A stretch of DNA of 63,434 bases, from NCBI GenBank assembly GCA_001642005.1, contig LWCA01000065.1, positions 1 to 63,434 on the forward strand. Reading direction: 5' to 3'. The notes under the pieces are model-generated. The model saw nothing but the letters and a program-made list of their open reading frames with translations. It searched no databases and had not been told where the DNA came from. This document shows, piece by piece, positions 24,561 through 37,000 of this stretch. Made by a program: the position numbers and the translations under genes. Origin of the DNA: Intoshia linei. Taxonomy: Eukaryota > Orthonectida > Rhopaluridae. Numbering within the stretch: position 1 is the first letter of the stretch; each line of letters starts with the position of its first letter.

Positions 24561-24793
24561 TTTGAAAATGTACACATGATACATTTTAATTTTAATTAAA
24601 GAGAAACTGTTCTAGTATATTCAACACTATAAAATCCAAGGCGATTTGAAAATTCTATATTCTAATGATTATAATGAGCCAATTTTAGTAGAAAATGTTT
24701 AAAACTGTGTTTAAAAGTTGAAAAAATTACATATTTACTCAAAGGGCTATAAAAATTATTATGTGGGCGACTGGTTGCCGACCCCTGTTCTAC
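24541..24793. mobile_element. hAT element fragment related to 46521-48215
   Basis: The right end reads GGTTGCCGACCCCTG, the hAT-type terminus CAGGGGTCGGCAACC in reverse. Internal blocks TTGAAAATGTACACATGATA, AATGAGCCAATT and TTTAAAAGTTGAAAAAATTA match the larger element in the ODAD4 intron. This copy lacks the pogo insertion found there, so it preserves the empty site. The left end is eroded. Confidence 0.6.
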
Positions 24794-25165
24794 AACATAT
24801 AAAAAATTAAAAATCTTTGTGTTTAATTTAGATTAGTTTATATTAATTACGAGATTGCTGGGAGGGACATAAAAAGCCAAATCTACTAACTCCAACTCGA
24901 TAATTAAAATCAAAAATGGGTCCAGAAAATTTTTTTCTCAATCGACGCATAATTCCAAATATCCCCAGCAACCTCTCCACGATTCGAGACTTTTAAGTTT
25001 AACAAAGAAAGTGTATTCAAAAATATAATTTTTTTGAAACGGAGACTCCCGAAAGGATTTAATTATCTCGATTTTAATTGTGTTTTCTGGATTTATGAAT
25101 TAATACACAAAATTGAAAATATTTTTACTTAAATTTAATAATATTTACTTTAATATAAAATTAGA

Positions 25166-28100
25166 ATGTCTGCAAAAGAATTAACTATATTAGAAATTGA
25201 ATTATTTTTGGACAAAAAATGTGCTAGATCAGGTCCAAACCTAACACGAGGTGAATTGGAGAAAGTATTATCAGTACTGGACAATTTTTTATTAAATACA
25301 AACATTGACCTGAATGAGGTAAATTTAATGATGTCTTTGCACAATGCGAATTTGTGTCAAAAATCATGTGGAAACATAAACATTCTGAAGCAATGTTTAC
25401 TAATTTGTTTTGAAAAATTGAACGAGAACGTGGCGTATGATTTTTTGTGTTTAATTTTTGAGAAATTTAGAGAATTGTACATCCAAGGAAATGATTTTGA
25501 TAAATATAGTAGTGAGATAAATTTATACGGTTGGATTTTGGATATTGGAATAAACTACATTGGTGAAAACGTAACCTTTTTCCATGCAATATTTGATCAT
25601 TTGAGTATCTTTTTAAACAGTAAATCACAACCATATTTACATTTGATAAATCAAGTAGTAAGTAAAATTAATCATGTAAACATTAAATTTTGTTCCGATT
25701 ATTTGGAAAATATTGTCAATGTTTTAATCACATGGCTAGGAGAATTGACTAATGATCATGATCATGAGACGGCGAACGAAATTTGTGAGTTTATAATAAA
25801 TTTTGGAGACACTTGGAAGTATCATGTGGATTATGGATTTGGAATCATTGAAAGCATGATTGATCAAATTGACTGTTGTTTAAATTACAATTATAGTTTG
25901 AAGTTTATGAAATATACCTTTTCAGTCGTACGAGTGATTGGAATTTGTTTGAGGAATGCATTATTTAGCATGTTGAATTCGTGCGATGTAGAACAATTTA
26001 GTGTTGAAGTTTTCGACAAGTTTGATATTAATGTGATAATATCGGAATGTTTCGGATTGATTACCTTGATAAACTCTTTTATTAGGGGTACCATGATTGA
26101 CACGGAACTGATTTATATTTGTTTTCGTGCCATTTCAGTAGTGTCAGAATTGGGTCATCATGTTTGTCTTCAGATTGATGGTTATGGCGTTAACAATGAT
26201 TTAAATTTACTGAAATATCAAAATTTGTTTAAACCTTTAAATTCAAAAGACTCTAAAAGTTTGAATGAAATTGTGATTTATGAAGCCATTTCTCATTCAA
26301 TAACTTTCACGTCGAATGAAACTTATTTAAATGATGTCAAATTGTTATTTTTCAAGTTTGCAAATGTATCAAAAATTATTTTCCTTTCTCTATTCAAATC
26401 TAATGACAAGATTTCAGACACTAAACTTTCTTTTTTATTAATCAAGATGGTTGAAAATTTTTCATATTATTGGATTGTCAATGATTTTGATGATATTTTG
26501 AAATATTTTTGTCTAAATTGCAACGAAGCTTTTCAATCTGATAATTTACCTGATGCTTATAATTATTTGAAATTTCTTTTCCTCTTTGTAAAAATTGCCA
26601 TCAATAGTAAAAATAATTCAAAAATTGATTTTTCTCAATCAATAGAATGTGTTTATAAAATTTCTAATACCGTTACAAAATTTTCACAATTTTCAGAAAA
26701 TTTGGACCAAACTATATCAGATTTAAAAAATGTCAAGGAAAAAAGTATTGCCCATTTGATTTATTTTAAAAATAAAATCCCGTCAAATATTTTTCCATTA
26801 GTATTTAATGTCCAGTACACTCTTGGTTTGAATAATATGAAATATATTTTTAAATTTTATAACTACTATTCTAAAAAAATTGCGCAAGGTTTAATTATTT
26901 ACATTTCAGTTACAAATGAAAATTTGTTGTTAATTTTAATTTCCTTTTATGAAAAAATGTTGAAGGTTTTATTGGAACAGGATGAGGTTTTGTCTCTTGA
27001 TTTTTTTCAAACATATTTTACCATTATCTATCAAATTGAACTGCAGTCATTGTTTGTGGATCAATTGTTTAAATTGTTAAATTCCCTTTTAAAGTTTGTG
27101 CAAATTTGTAAACGTATAAAATGCAATGTTATCAATTTTCTCGAAAATACAGAGAAAATGATTATCAATAGTTATAAAAACGTTCAAAATGACGACGTGT
27201 ATATTCGAGTTTTGAAAAATTTTGTGCTCTGCAGTATACATTTTAATTATAATACAAATATATGCGCATTTTTATTGCAACATTTTACTTTTGATTCTAA
27301 ATTAAACAAGACTAGTGTTTTTAAAGTTATTCAAAAATTTTCGGCTCAAAAAATCTACACGTCAATTGAAAGTATTGTAAAAAGTGTCTACATCCGCAGT
27401 GAACAATTCCTTTTGTATATAGATTTAAACAACATTTCCAGTGTTGATTTCAAACCAATGATTAAGTTTATTAGTGGAATCGAAAATGGCTATGAAAAAG
27501 ATTTGACTAATTGTAATAATTTTGCTAAAAATTTTTATTTTTCTCTCATTCAATCAAAAACAACGTGTGATAATTTGGAAAATATTTTATTTTTGGAAAA
27601 TAATTATTTCAATAAAATTGATACATTTGCCATTAATGTATTTGTGTTTGCTTTAATTGAAAAAAAATTTAATTTACACAATCAAAATGTCGGATTAATT
27701 TTTTTTAATTTAACCAATTTCATGTTAAAATTCAATGTGTCAATTTCTCCATGTCTCCATGTTTTGGATTTTGTCAAAACGGACTTGTCGTCTTTAAAAA
27801 TTGAAAAAAAAAATTACATTTCAAAATTCCTGTCTTTTCTCTTTAGTTTACTTGTTAATATTGAAAGAATATTATTTGGAAATGTTTTTATTTATAAATG
27901 CGTCGATTACTTTTCTAAAAATTCAAAACAATTTATCCATAAAAAAAACGAATACTTTTTAAATTGGTACGAAAAGTCTGATCTTAAAATTACTAAAATG
28001 TCCATTTATACAAATTGTTATAAAATGACTCTTTATTATAGTTTTCGTTATTTCATTACAGTTAAAAGTCAACTTGTAGATGAAAAAATTCTATTACAAT

Positions 28101-31100
28101 ATTTTAAAATGGCTGCCATTTCTCTTTACGCTCTACGGAATTTTAATGGAATGAAAAGCCTTGTAAGGTTTTTAAATAAGCATTCAAATTTGAATATTAA
28201 TATTAATGTTTTTAAAAATACATTTTGCAATAATTTTGATGGTTTGATGAGTCTTATTTCGATGGAAAAGGATTTTGTTTTGAATGTCGTCTTTTCGTGT
28301 TTGCTAGTTGATTATGATTTTGATGTCGAAGATATTGAACAAAAAAAATATTTCGTCATTTTGGAAAATTTGATTCATTTAATTAATTTTACAGCTATTC
28401 AAAGTCGAATTCAATTAAATTGTTGGGAAAATGAAAATGAAATTTGTGAAAACGACAAATATTTTACTCAAAAATTTCAAAATTCCACAACATTTCGAAA
28501 CAGACTATTTAAATTTGATAAAGTGGAAAATAAAATTGATAATGTTGAAAATATTTCAAAAATGATTTGTTTTGGTCATTTTAATTTAAACCATTTTGCC
28601 GACAAGCCAAAAACGGAAAATTTCGCAATGTTAGATATTTTTAGCAATAATGTCAATTCTCAATTGGCTATATGTTTGACTGATTTTGTTTTTCAGTTTG
28701 AAAATTTAAATTGTATGGATTATACACAAATTATGGACTCTGCCATCTCTGAAATTAGTCAAAATTGTTTACCTTTAGATAATTGTCTTTTATTGGTTAA
28801 ATTGTTGAGGTTAAAGGGAGATTACGATAATTATCAAAGTTTAATGGAAATTTTAATTGATACGTTTTGTAAAAAGTTTGATAATTGTACAACACAATAT
28901 TCTTCATTTTTGAATGAAGTTTCCATTTCCAAGGTCTATTTTCCGAGTTCAGACAATTTTAATTTAGAAAAATTTAAAAAAATGGAAATAAATGAAAAAT
29001 TTCCTTTAAACTTAAATTTTGAATTAAACAATGTCATGTATAAAACTATTCAATATTTTGATACTGATTTTGAATCTGAAATTTCAAATTCTTTTTCACA
29101 GTCAAATTCAAAAAGTTTACAAAATGTGGAGAAAGTTCGTTGTAATGACCGTGCTTTGGATTCACAGGATTCTCTTAAATATCTTGAATCAGCGTCAAAT
29201 GAATGTCGTTCTAGGTTAATGTCCAACGAATATTCCCATTCTGATGATGATTCATGGAAAATGTCTCAATCTCAAAAATTTCAAAATTATTATAATTCCT
29301 TGTATTCTCAAGATTTAAATTTAAAATGTCCTGACGAATATGACTCTTATCAAGATGGTTCCAAATCTAGTAAAATTTCACACAAAAATGTGAAAACTTT
29401 AATGGTAAATGAAAAAATTAATATTACCTCTAAAGATTCAAAAATTTCACAATCATATATCAGTGATACCACTTTACCGGTAAAATGTTTCAATGAAAAT
29501 TTTAATCTACTGTACAATGCAATTAATCAAACTGTTTTCAAAAATAATGCTGATGATTGTTTAGATTATTTTGAAATTTCTCAAGCTGAGGAAACTACCA
29601 AAATTTGCAACGACAAATTTTCAAATGATTCAGCTTTTCTATACTTTATTAATAATCAAGATTTAGATTCCGACTGTTTATATAAATTTGGTTATTGGTG
29701 TTTTGAAACTCTTAGAAATGTGGATGGTAAATTTCAAAATTATATAAATTTACAATATCATGAAAGGGATAATTTAAACTTTGATTTAAAAAAATTAATG
29801 AAATGTATTTGTTCCGTTTCAGTCAAAGAAAATGAAATTGTTCAGAATGAAGAAATTTTAATTTTTAATGATCATGTCAGTCAGATTGATTCTGTTCATA
29901 AAAATTTGTTTAATTTGGCCTGTGGTGCAATTATTTATTTTTTTAAGTTTATAACTCGTACTAAATGCGAAAATTATAAAACTATTTGTACTGTTTTTAA
30001 TATTTTACACGTTTTACAAAGTTATCCTTATACTCAAGTTTTAAATGTTTTTGTCGATAATTATAATAATGTACCCGTGTATTTTTGGAAGCATGCTGTA
30101 AATCATTTGATTGCCCTAATAAAGTCAAACAATCAGCTTAATGAACATTTTTGTAACATTATTCAAAAACTTGTAGATTATGATAAATCTCTAGCCATGT
30201 TTGAATGTATAGCTTCCGTTGAAAACCATCAAGGTAATGACCAGCAGGCTATGATTGCTAATAAATCTATGGTTCAGTCAGAGTTGTGGGGCGAAAAAGA
30301 TGATGATGAAAACGACGAAATAGACGAAATTAGCAATAACGACAAGGATGAATCATGTCAAAATTCCGGGGACCAAGAAGAAACGTACAATTCTCAAAGT
30401 TTTGATATGGACAGTCACTGGCAGACAATATGTGTTTATTCCGGAAATACTCATTTAAATAATTTACTTATTCATTTCCACAAAGTGTACCCGAAATATA
30501 CCAGCCAATTATCCAATTTAATTGAAAATCTCAAAAAAATTGCTTTTTTACCTGATGAATACACGTTTGCGGCACTGCAAAATGTATATGTTTTACTTTT
30601 ACCCCGGCTTAATAAATTGTCATTGATTGTTGCCAATCTGCAATCAGCAAACATAAAATTGGATAAGAAAGAAATTAATAAACTTGATGCCATCATTGTG
30701 GATGATATTTCATTTGAAAATACTGAAAACGTAATCGCTTATCTCATGCGCCCTGTTATAACTAGTTTGGATACAATTTTAGAATACATTTCAAATTCCA
30801 AATCAAATGGAATTTTCCAAAAATCTTTTTATGATGACTTTTATTCGCCCATCAATGAATTCAATGAAACTCTAAATAAAATGTCTCAAAATCCTCTCCA
30901 ATACCCCAAATATATTATCAATATACTTAAAGATTTAATTGTTAAACTCAAAAAAAGAATTGAATTGAGAACGAAAACGAAACTTTCTTTAGAATCAATC
31001 AATAAACATTTGTCTAATGTAAAAAATTTGGACATTATTTTGCCGGGATGTAATAACGGCAAAGTATCAATTGTCAAAATGCTCGATACGGTCAAAACTT

Positions 31101-33665
31101 TACCTACCAAAACTAGACCCAAAAAAATTTCTTTTCTAGGTTCAGATGGAAAAACATTTCATTACCTTATTAAAGGGTTTGATGACTTGCGATTGGATTG
31201 TAGAATTCAACATGTTTTCAATTTTATTAATCAAAAAATTTCACATCTTAATCTTGACAAATTTTCACATGTTGAAATGAAAAATGATAATTTTCATTAT
31301 ACCCCACAAATCAGGACATACCCTATTTATCCGTTGGGGGTTAATTGTGGGCTTATTGGGTGGATTGATAATGTTGTATCTATTTATTCAATATATAAAA
31401 ATTGGTTGCAAAAGGATTTTAGAAAGGATACCATTTATTCTCGAGTTAATTATACTCAAACTAAGGAAAACTATAATAAACTCTTCAATTGCTTGGTTCA
31501 AAGAACTCCGTCTAATGTTTTGTCAAAATCTATTTCTCTTCAGTATCTTGATTCTTCAAAGTGGTGGAAAGTTTATCAAAGGTTTTTGGGTTCCATGGCC
31601 ATTAATTCTGTTTTTACCTATGTTTATGGCATTGGAGATCGACATTTGGATAATATATTGTTGGATTTCAAAACCGGCGATGTGATTCATATTGACTTTA
31701 GTATTTGTTTTGAACGAGGGAAAATACTACGAATACCAGAAACTGTTCCAATAAGATTGACTCAAAATTTTATGAATGCATTGGGTTCGTATAAAATGGA
31801 AGGAACGTTTAAAACGTCAATGGCAAAAATATTAAATGTTACAAAAACAATGAAATATGATGTTGAATCTTTCAACAACATTTTTATTACTGACCCAGCA
31901 CTCCATTTTCGGTCTAGAAAAACTGATGATTTTGATTCCAATAAAAATGGAAAATCGAGCAAGAAGAATTTGAGTTGCATTACAGAAGAATTTATTAAAT
32001 TGATCATTACTGATTCTAAAAGAATTTGTCAATTGTTGAATGTTAAATTATTGAAAGATGGCAACGTAATGTACTTTTTTTTGTATTTAATTATTATTTA
32101 GGCGACTAAACGCTATTTGGATGAAGCTAAATATAATTTAATAAATTCTTTGCCTCTCATATCCAATTTTTCGAAAAGTTCCAAATATTATAAATTTGTA
32201 ATTGAAAAATATTCTGCCGTTTATTTATTTATAAAAAAATATTTTTTTTAGTTAAATTCTAAAGACTTTGATCAATTTCAACTCATTAACGAGGAACGTC
32301 ATTTTAATGTGTTGATTACTCGTATTGCTAATGTTAATGCTACAAATATTGACCAGGAATGTCCTATATTGATTAATGTTATTAATGATATGCTACAAAG
32401 GTAATTTTATTCTAATAGTCATTTAATTTGATGTCCATTCTCTAGAGCAGAAGTGGGTAAACTTTTCGGAACAAAAAATTATGAGGACAATGTGAAAAAT
32501 GATTTTTTCTGATATTTCTGATAGTTTTAGTTTCTAAGAAAAATTTCATCAAAAAATATGTATTTTACAATGTTGACGAAATTATTCAAAGCTAATAGTG
32601 TGAACTAGTGTGTTCGACTTAGTTTTTTTAGAAACTCAGTATGTACTAAGTACTTGGTTTTACAAAATAAAAAACTCAATAATTACTTTTTTTCAAATTT
32701 TAGTATTTTCAGTAAAATTTGATGAATTTTCAGTTTTCATTCACAAACCGTAAAAAATTCAAAACATAAAATTAATGTTTCTCGTTTTCGATGGAAATAG
32801 GAAATATATTATATTATTTACAATAAATTACATAACTGATATTTAGAGTAAGATAATATCCGAATTTTTAAAGAAACTACATTTGTAGTATCATTAAAAG
32901 TAGATAGAATTAAAAGATAGAATTGACAATATTTTAATCCAAAAATTATCATCAAAATCTTTAAAAATTGGATAAATAAAATTTACCAGATAAACCCTAC
33001 TAAATATGGGTCCCAAAATTACCTTCAAAATCTTTAAAAATTGGTTAAAATAAAAAACTGCATTTAAAAACGCTACCAAATTTCGGTTCCAAAAATATCT
33101 TCAAAATCTTTAAAAATTGGATGAAAAAAATTTTCCTCAAAACCTACCAAATATTGATCTTACAATTATCTTCTAGATCTTTAAAATTGAGTATAATAAT
33201 TTCCCTTGAGAAACCTACAAAATTTCGTGAAAAAATCAATAATATCAATAAATAATTAAAATCGATGATTATGTGGCTCAACTGAATGTTTCCCATTTAA
33301 TTTTAATTTACATTAATTAATTTATTTTGAAATTTAGATGGAATGATTTTATCGAATATTTCATTTCAGAGGTTAATCATTATAAAATTATTGGTAATTT
33401 TTCATTCAAAATTTTTTTTAATATAATTAGAAAATGTTAACTCTACTGGAGCTGTGTTGAGAAAAATTAATGAAAAATTGGATGGCTATGATTTTGGAAG
33501 AAATTTTGAAAATTCAAAAAGTCAAGTAATTTTTTTGTTTCTATCCTCACCTTTATGAATAATGTACAATTTTATTTATTTTTTTAGATTGATTTAATTG
33601 TCAACAAATCGACCAGTCTATCTAAATTGTCATCCATGTATCGTGGTTGGACTGCTTGGTTTTAG
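25166..33665 (+). CDS. SMG1: SMG1, PI3K-related protein kinase of nonsense-mediated decay
   Basis: SMG1 phosphorylates UPF1 in nonsense-mediated mRNA decay. Exons: 25166-32065 (2300 codons without an intron), 32102-32218, 32252-32400, 33338-33393, 33431-33525, 33588-33665; all phases fit, giving 2464 residues (human about 3660). Residues 1-1950 are helical and Asn/Lys/Phe-rich as expected of the HEAT/FAT part, with an acidic patch near residue 1712. The kinase N-lobe carries FHYLIKGFDDLRLDCRIQ, the SMG1-typical form, then PLGVNCGLIGWID. The catalytic loop GIGDRHLDN starts near residue 2155, and the metal-binding motif is IDFS (Asp about 2177). The last exon encodes the FATC tail, ending MYRGWTAWF. 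SMG1-type FATC and KG-DLRLD motifs separate it from ATM, ATR, mTOR and DNA-PK. Introns 1, 2 and 4 are 36, 33 and 37 nt; intron 3 holds a tandem repeat. Confidence 0.95.
32937..33245. repeat. ~73-bp tandem repeat in SMG1 intron 3
   Basis: Four degenerate units, marked by ATCTTTAAAAATTGG-type cores at 32957, 33030, 33106 and 33177 (spacings 73, 76, 71). Each is followed by a CCTACCAAAT-type block. Related single units appear near 51370-51470 (CCTACAAAATCTTTAAAAAT in reverse). The same intron opens with a hAT-like terminus, CAGAAGTGGGTAAACTTTTCGG, at 32449. Confidence 0.7.
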
Positions 33666-34080
33666 AAATATGTATGTGATTAATTGTATGATGTATTCAT
33701 TAAAAATTTTTACGATACCTTTTTTATTTTAACATTTCTATAAACATCATGCCTGAAAAATTGATGCCTTTTTTAATGGTTTAACAAATTATAAATATAT
33801 AATATATAAATATAAATTAACAAAACCTTAATACCTTTTGACATCAAATCATTACAAAACAATTTTAAGTATATCTATAAAAATGAAGAGTACTTCATTA
33901 CAGGGTACATAACAGTGTATATTATGCACTCCATTTTGATGTTTAAAATAGACTTTAAAGTTATAACAAGTTGTCACATAATATTAACAATTTTCAATAA
34001 AGTTGTATTCATTCAATATTTTCTCAAATAAACTTTGTACCATCTTAATATTAAAATATTTTTAAATCTGTAAATTTAAA

Positions 34081-37000
34081 ATGGACGTTAATGCAATGTT
34101 TGATATTTTTGATAACCCTGATCTTCCTGTCGAAATTCCTGTAAATGTAGAAAACAACACAAATTTTGATATAAAATCTACAACCCAAGATGAAATTGAA
34201 ACATTTAAAGATATAGAAATCAAAAAGTATATTTTAATTTTGTGTAAACATTCCAAAATATTTATGAAATGTACTGGACATTTGTATGATAATTTCTATT
34301 CTTAGTCAAGATAAAATGGAAACTAGTCAAATTATACGAAATGAACCACAGTCTATATTTGAATTGGAATCTAAAATATTTACTGATAAAGTGAAATGTT
34401 TTTATTTTGATACAATGTAAGATTTTTGTATATTTGTTAATTCATTTTTTTAGAAAACAAAAAAAATTTACCAATACTGGAGTTACAATTATATACGATA
34501 ACAGTTACATTTCTAGGTTTGTTTTAATATTTATGTCGTTATATCATATTTAATAGAATTATAAAAAAGGAAGTTGATCGAATATTTACATCTTTCAAAG
34601 AATTAGAGACACCGAAAAATGTACATTTTTTAGTCACGTTTGATTTCTTTTTTATTTGTTTTATTTAGGATTACGACTTGAAAAATACAGTATTATTTTT
34701 AAAATTGTATTATATGATTACATATATTTATTATAGGATCACATGATACAATATTTTAAAACTTTTTGTATAGATAAATCCACCATCAATGAAAAAGAAA
34801 CTGTATTGTAATTTTTTATCATTTAAAAATACAGTCAGATCTAAACAAATGAAATATACTTTATAACTAGCTTGATTGTTATATACTTGGTATATACAGT
34901 ATCTAGCTCTGCTAGGGTGGACTTTTTTAATTTTACCAAAAATATTAAAATAAATAAAATTTTTTTTTGTATTAACTGGAAAAAATCGTAGATGTGGACT
35001 TTTTTTAAAATTTTAGTACTTGGTTTTTTTCATTTTTAAAAATAATGAGTTTTGATTTTGGAGGTGGAAATTTAGAATAATACTCAGAATTTGTGTTTTT
35101 TTAAATGAAATTAAAAATTCAATGACTGATTTCATCATTAAACAGGTAATTTAGTGTTTTGCCTGTGGATGTACAAATTTTATGATTTGAAATTTAATTT
35201 ATTTTCTGGGCCAGAAAAACTGATATAGAATTTTTGTTTTTGAAATTTCTGGGACTCAGATATCACAATAAATGGTTACACACAAATACGCATTTTGGCT
35301 AGTAAAAAATCACTTTATATATGTAAAGATTTATTTTTATCGACCAGTAAATAAGGACAAATTTTAATTTAAAAAAATTGGAGCATTTATTGTTAATTTA
35401 CTTAAATTTTCCAACGTAGGGCATATAATTTTTACGTGAGACCGTCACATCTAAGGTTCCTATCCTGACTTTGTTAATAGAATTACTTATGTAATACTTT
35501 ATTGTTTATATTGTAAGTTATAGATATAAATGCACATTTACTACTCCTCTCAGTAATAATATGCCCGATGTAATTGAACCACTTACCAGTCGTTTTACGT
35601 AATTTTATATAATGTAAAGTGTAATTAAATGCTGTAGTACCCCACAATTTGAATTTTTTTGTTATAAATTATATTGTTTTTATTATAATGATAGACTGGG
35701 CACTAGATAGCTACTACATAGATAGGGTGTCACATTTTTGAAAAATTTTAGAATTCGATGGACAATTAGCACCAAAAGTGTGTATTTTTAAAATTGAAAA
35801 ACTAATTTGCAATCAAAAACATTTAACGCTATCTATTCGAGTTGCGTTCGTCATTTTAAAAATATTATGGAGAAATTAAAACTGAACTTTATTTTAACGG
35901 AAATTGGTGATTGATTTTTTAAATGTGGTACGGACTTTATAATATTGTTCTCCATGTTTATTTATACAGTTCATTTTTTAAATTTGTTTCTAGCTCAATT
36001 TTTTGGATTCTATTAACGATATAATTTCTCGAATAAACTTAAAATTTAAATAATGTAAATATCCAGAATTCAACTCAAAATGACAAACGCAAATTGAATA
36101 GATAGCGTTAAATTTTTTTGATTGCGAATTAGTTTTTCTATTTTAAAAATACACACTTTTAATGTTAATTTCCTTGATTCTTTGATGGGGTGACACCCTA
36201 ATGCAGTGGTTCTCAACCCGTGTTCCACAGAACCCAGGGTTCCGTGAAATATAAATACGATATTTTTCAATTTAAAGTTTTTCTAAATTACTGTTGTATG
36301 CAATGAAACAACATCATTTCCAACGTCCGAGTGATTTAAACTTACTTTAAACTGTTTCCCATTTGACTTACAAAAACAGTTTTTGGTACTTGGTAATAAT
36401 TCATATTATAGTGTATCATGCTTTAATTGTGATGGACCTCACCATTTAGCAAAATGCCCTCAGCCATTGAATAAAAGGCGAATAAAAATGAACAGACAAA
36501 AGGATCAAGAAAGCAAAGAGTAATTTTATATTCACTGTTAAAATATGATGGGAAGGATGGTTTAAAATGAAAGTAAACTTTTTATTCGGCAGTGTACTCT
36601 ATAGTTGTTGTATATAAGCCTTATTTTCATTTTCTCATCAGTTTTAGAATAATGTGGAAGGAGTCTATTTTAGATATTGATAATCTTGGGTGTTATTTCT
36701 TCTTGATATTGTTTTCTTTATTTTTTAGTATAGTCAAGAACCGTTAGTAGGGAATCCGTTAGTGAATAATTTGATAATTTGTACAGTTAGTGTCACGTCC
36801 CGTTCCCAGACTTATAAGAATACGTGGTAACGTTTATTTTTACGATAATTATGGTTTTATTCACATTGTCATCAAACGGCTGGGTGTGACGGTTTAAGGT
36901 TGTATCCTATGGACTCTCCCATTGTGGGTTCGAGTTTCGCGTTTTATTTGCATGACTATGTTTCCATCATATAATAAATTATGATTAGTTATGTTATGTT

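Larger units (their letters stand above)
22883..25165. other. Spacer between WDR37 and SMG1 (divergent genes)
   Basis: The two genes are transcribed away from each other, so promoters of both should lie here, but I see no convincing core promoter motif. Contains a broken coding-like stretch (24040-24560, minus) and a hAT copy (24541-24793). The block ATTAGGGTGTTTTAAAAAGT at 23774 resembles a transposon end without a partner. Confidence 0.4.

Noticed and set aside
31284-31685. 133-codon frame inside SMG1 in another frame
   Set aside because: Shadow of the kinase-coding sequence, as are 25891-26103, 29031-29219, 30472-30696 and 30886-31122.
36877-36955. Functional tRNA gene
   Set aside because: A and B box-like sequences present but the acceptor and T stems do not pair, so it is kept only as a tRNA-like relic.
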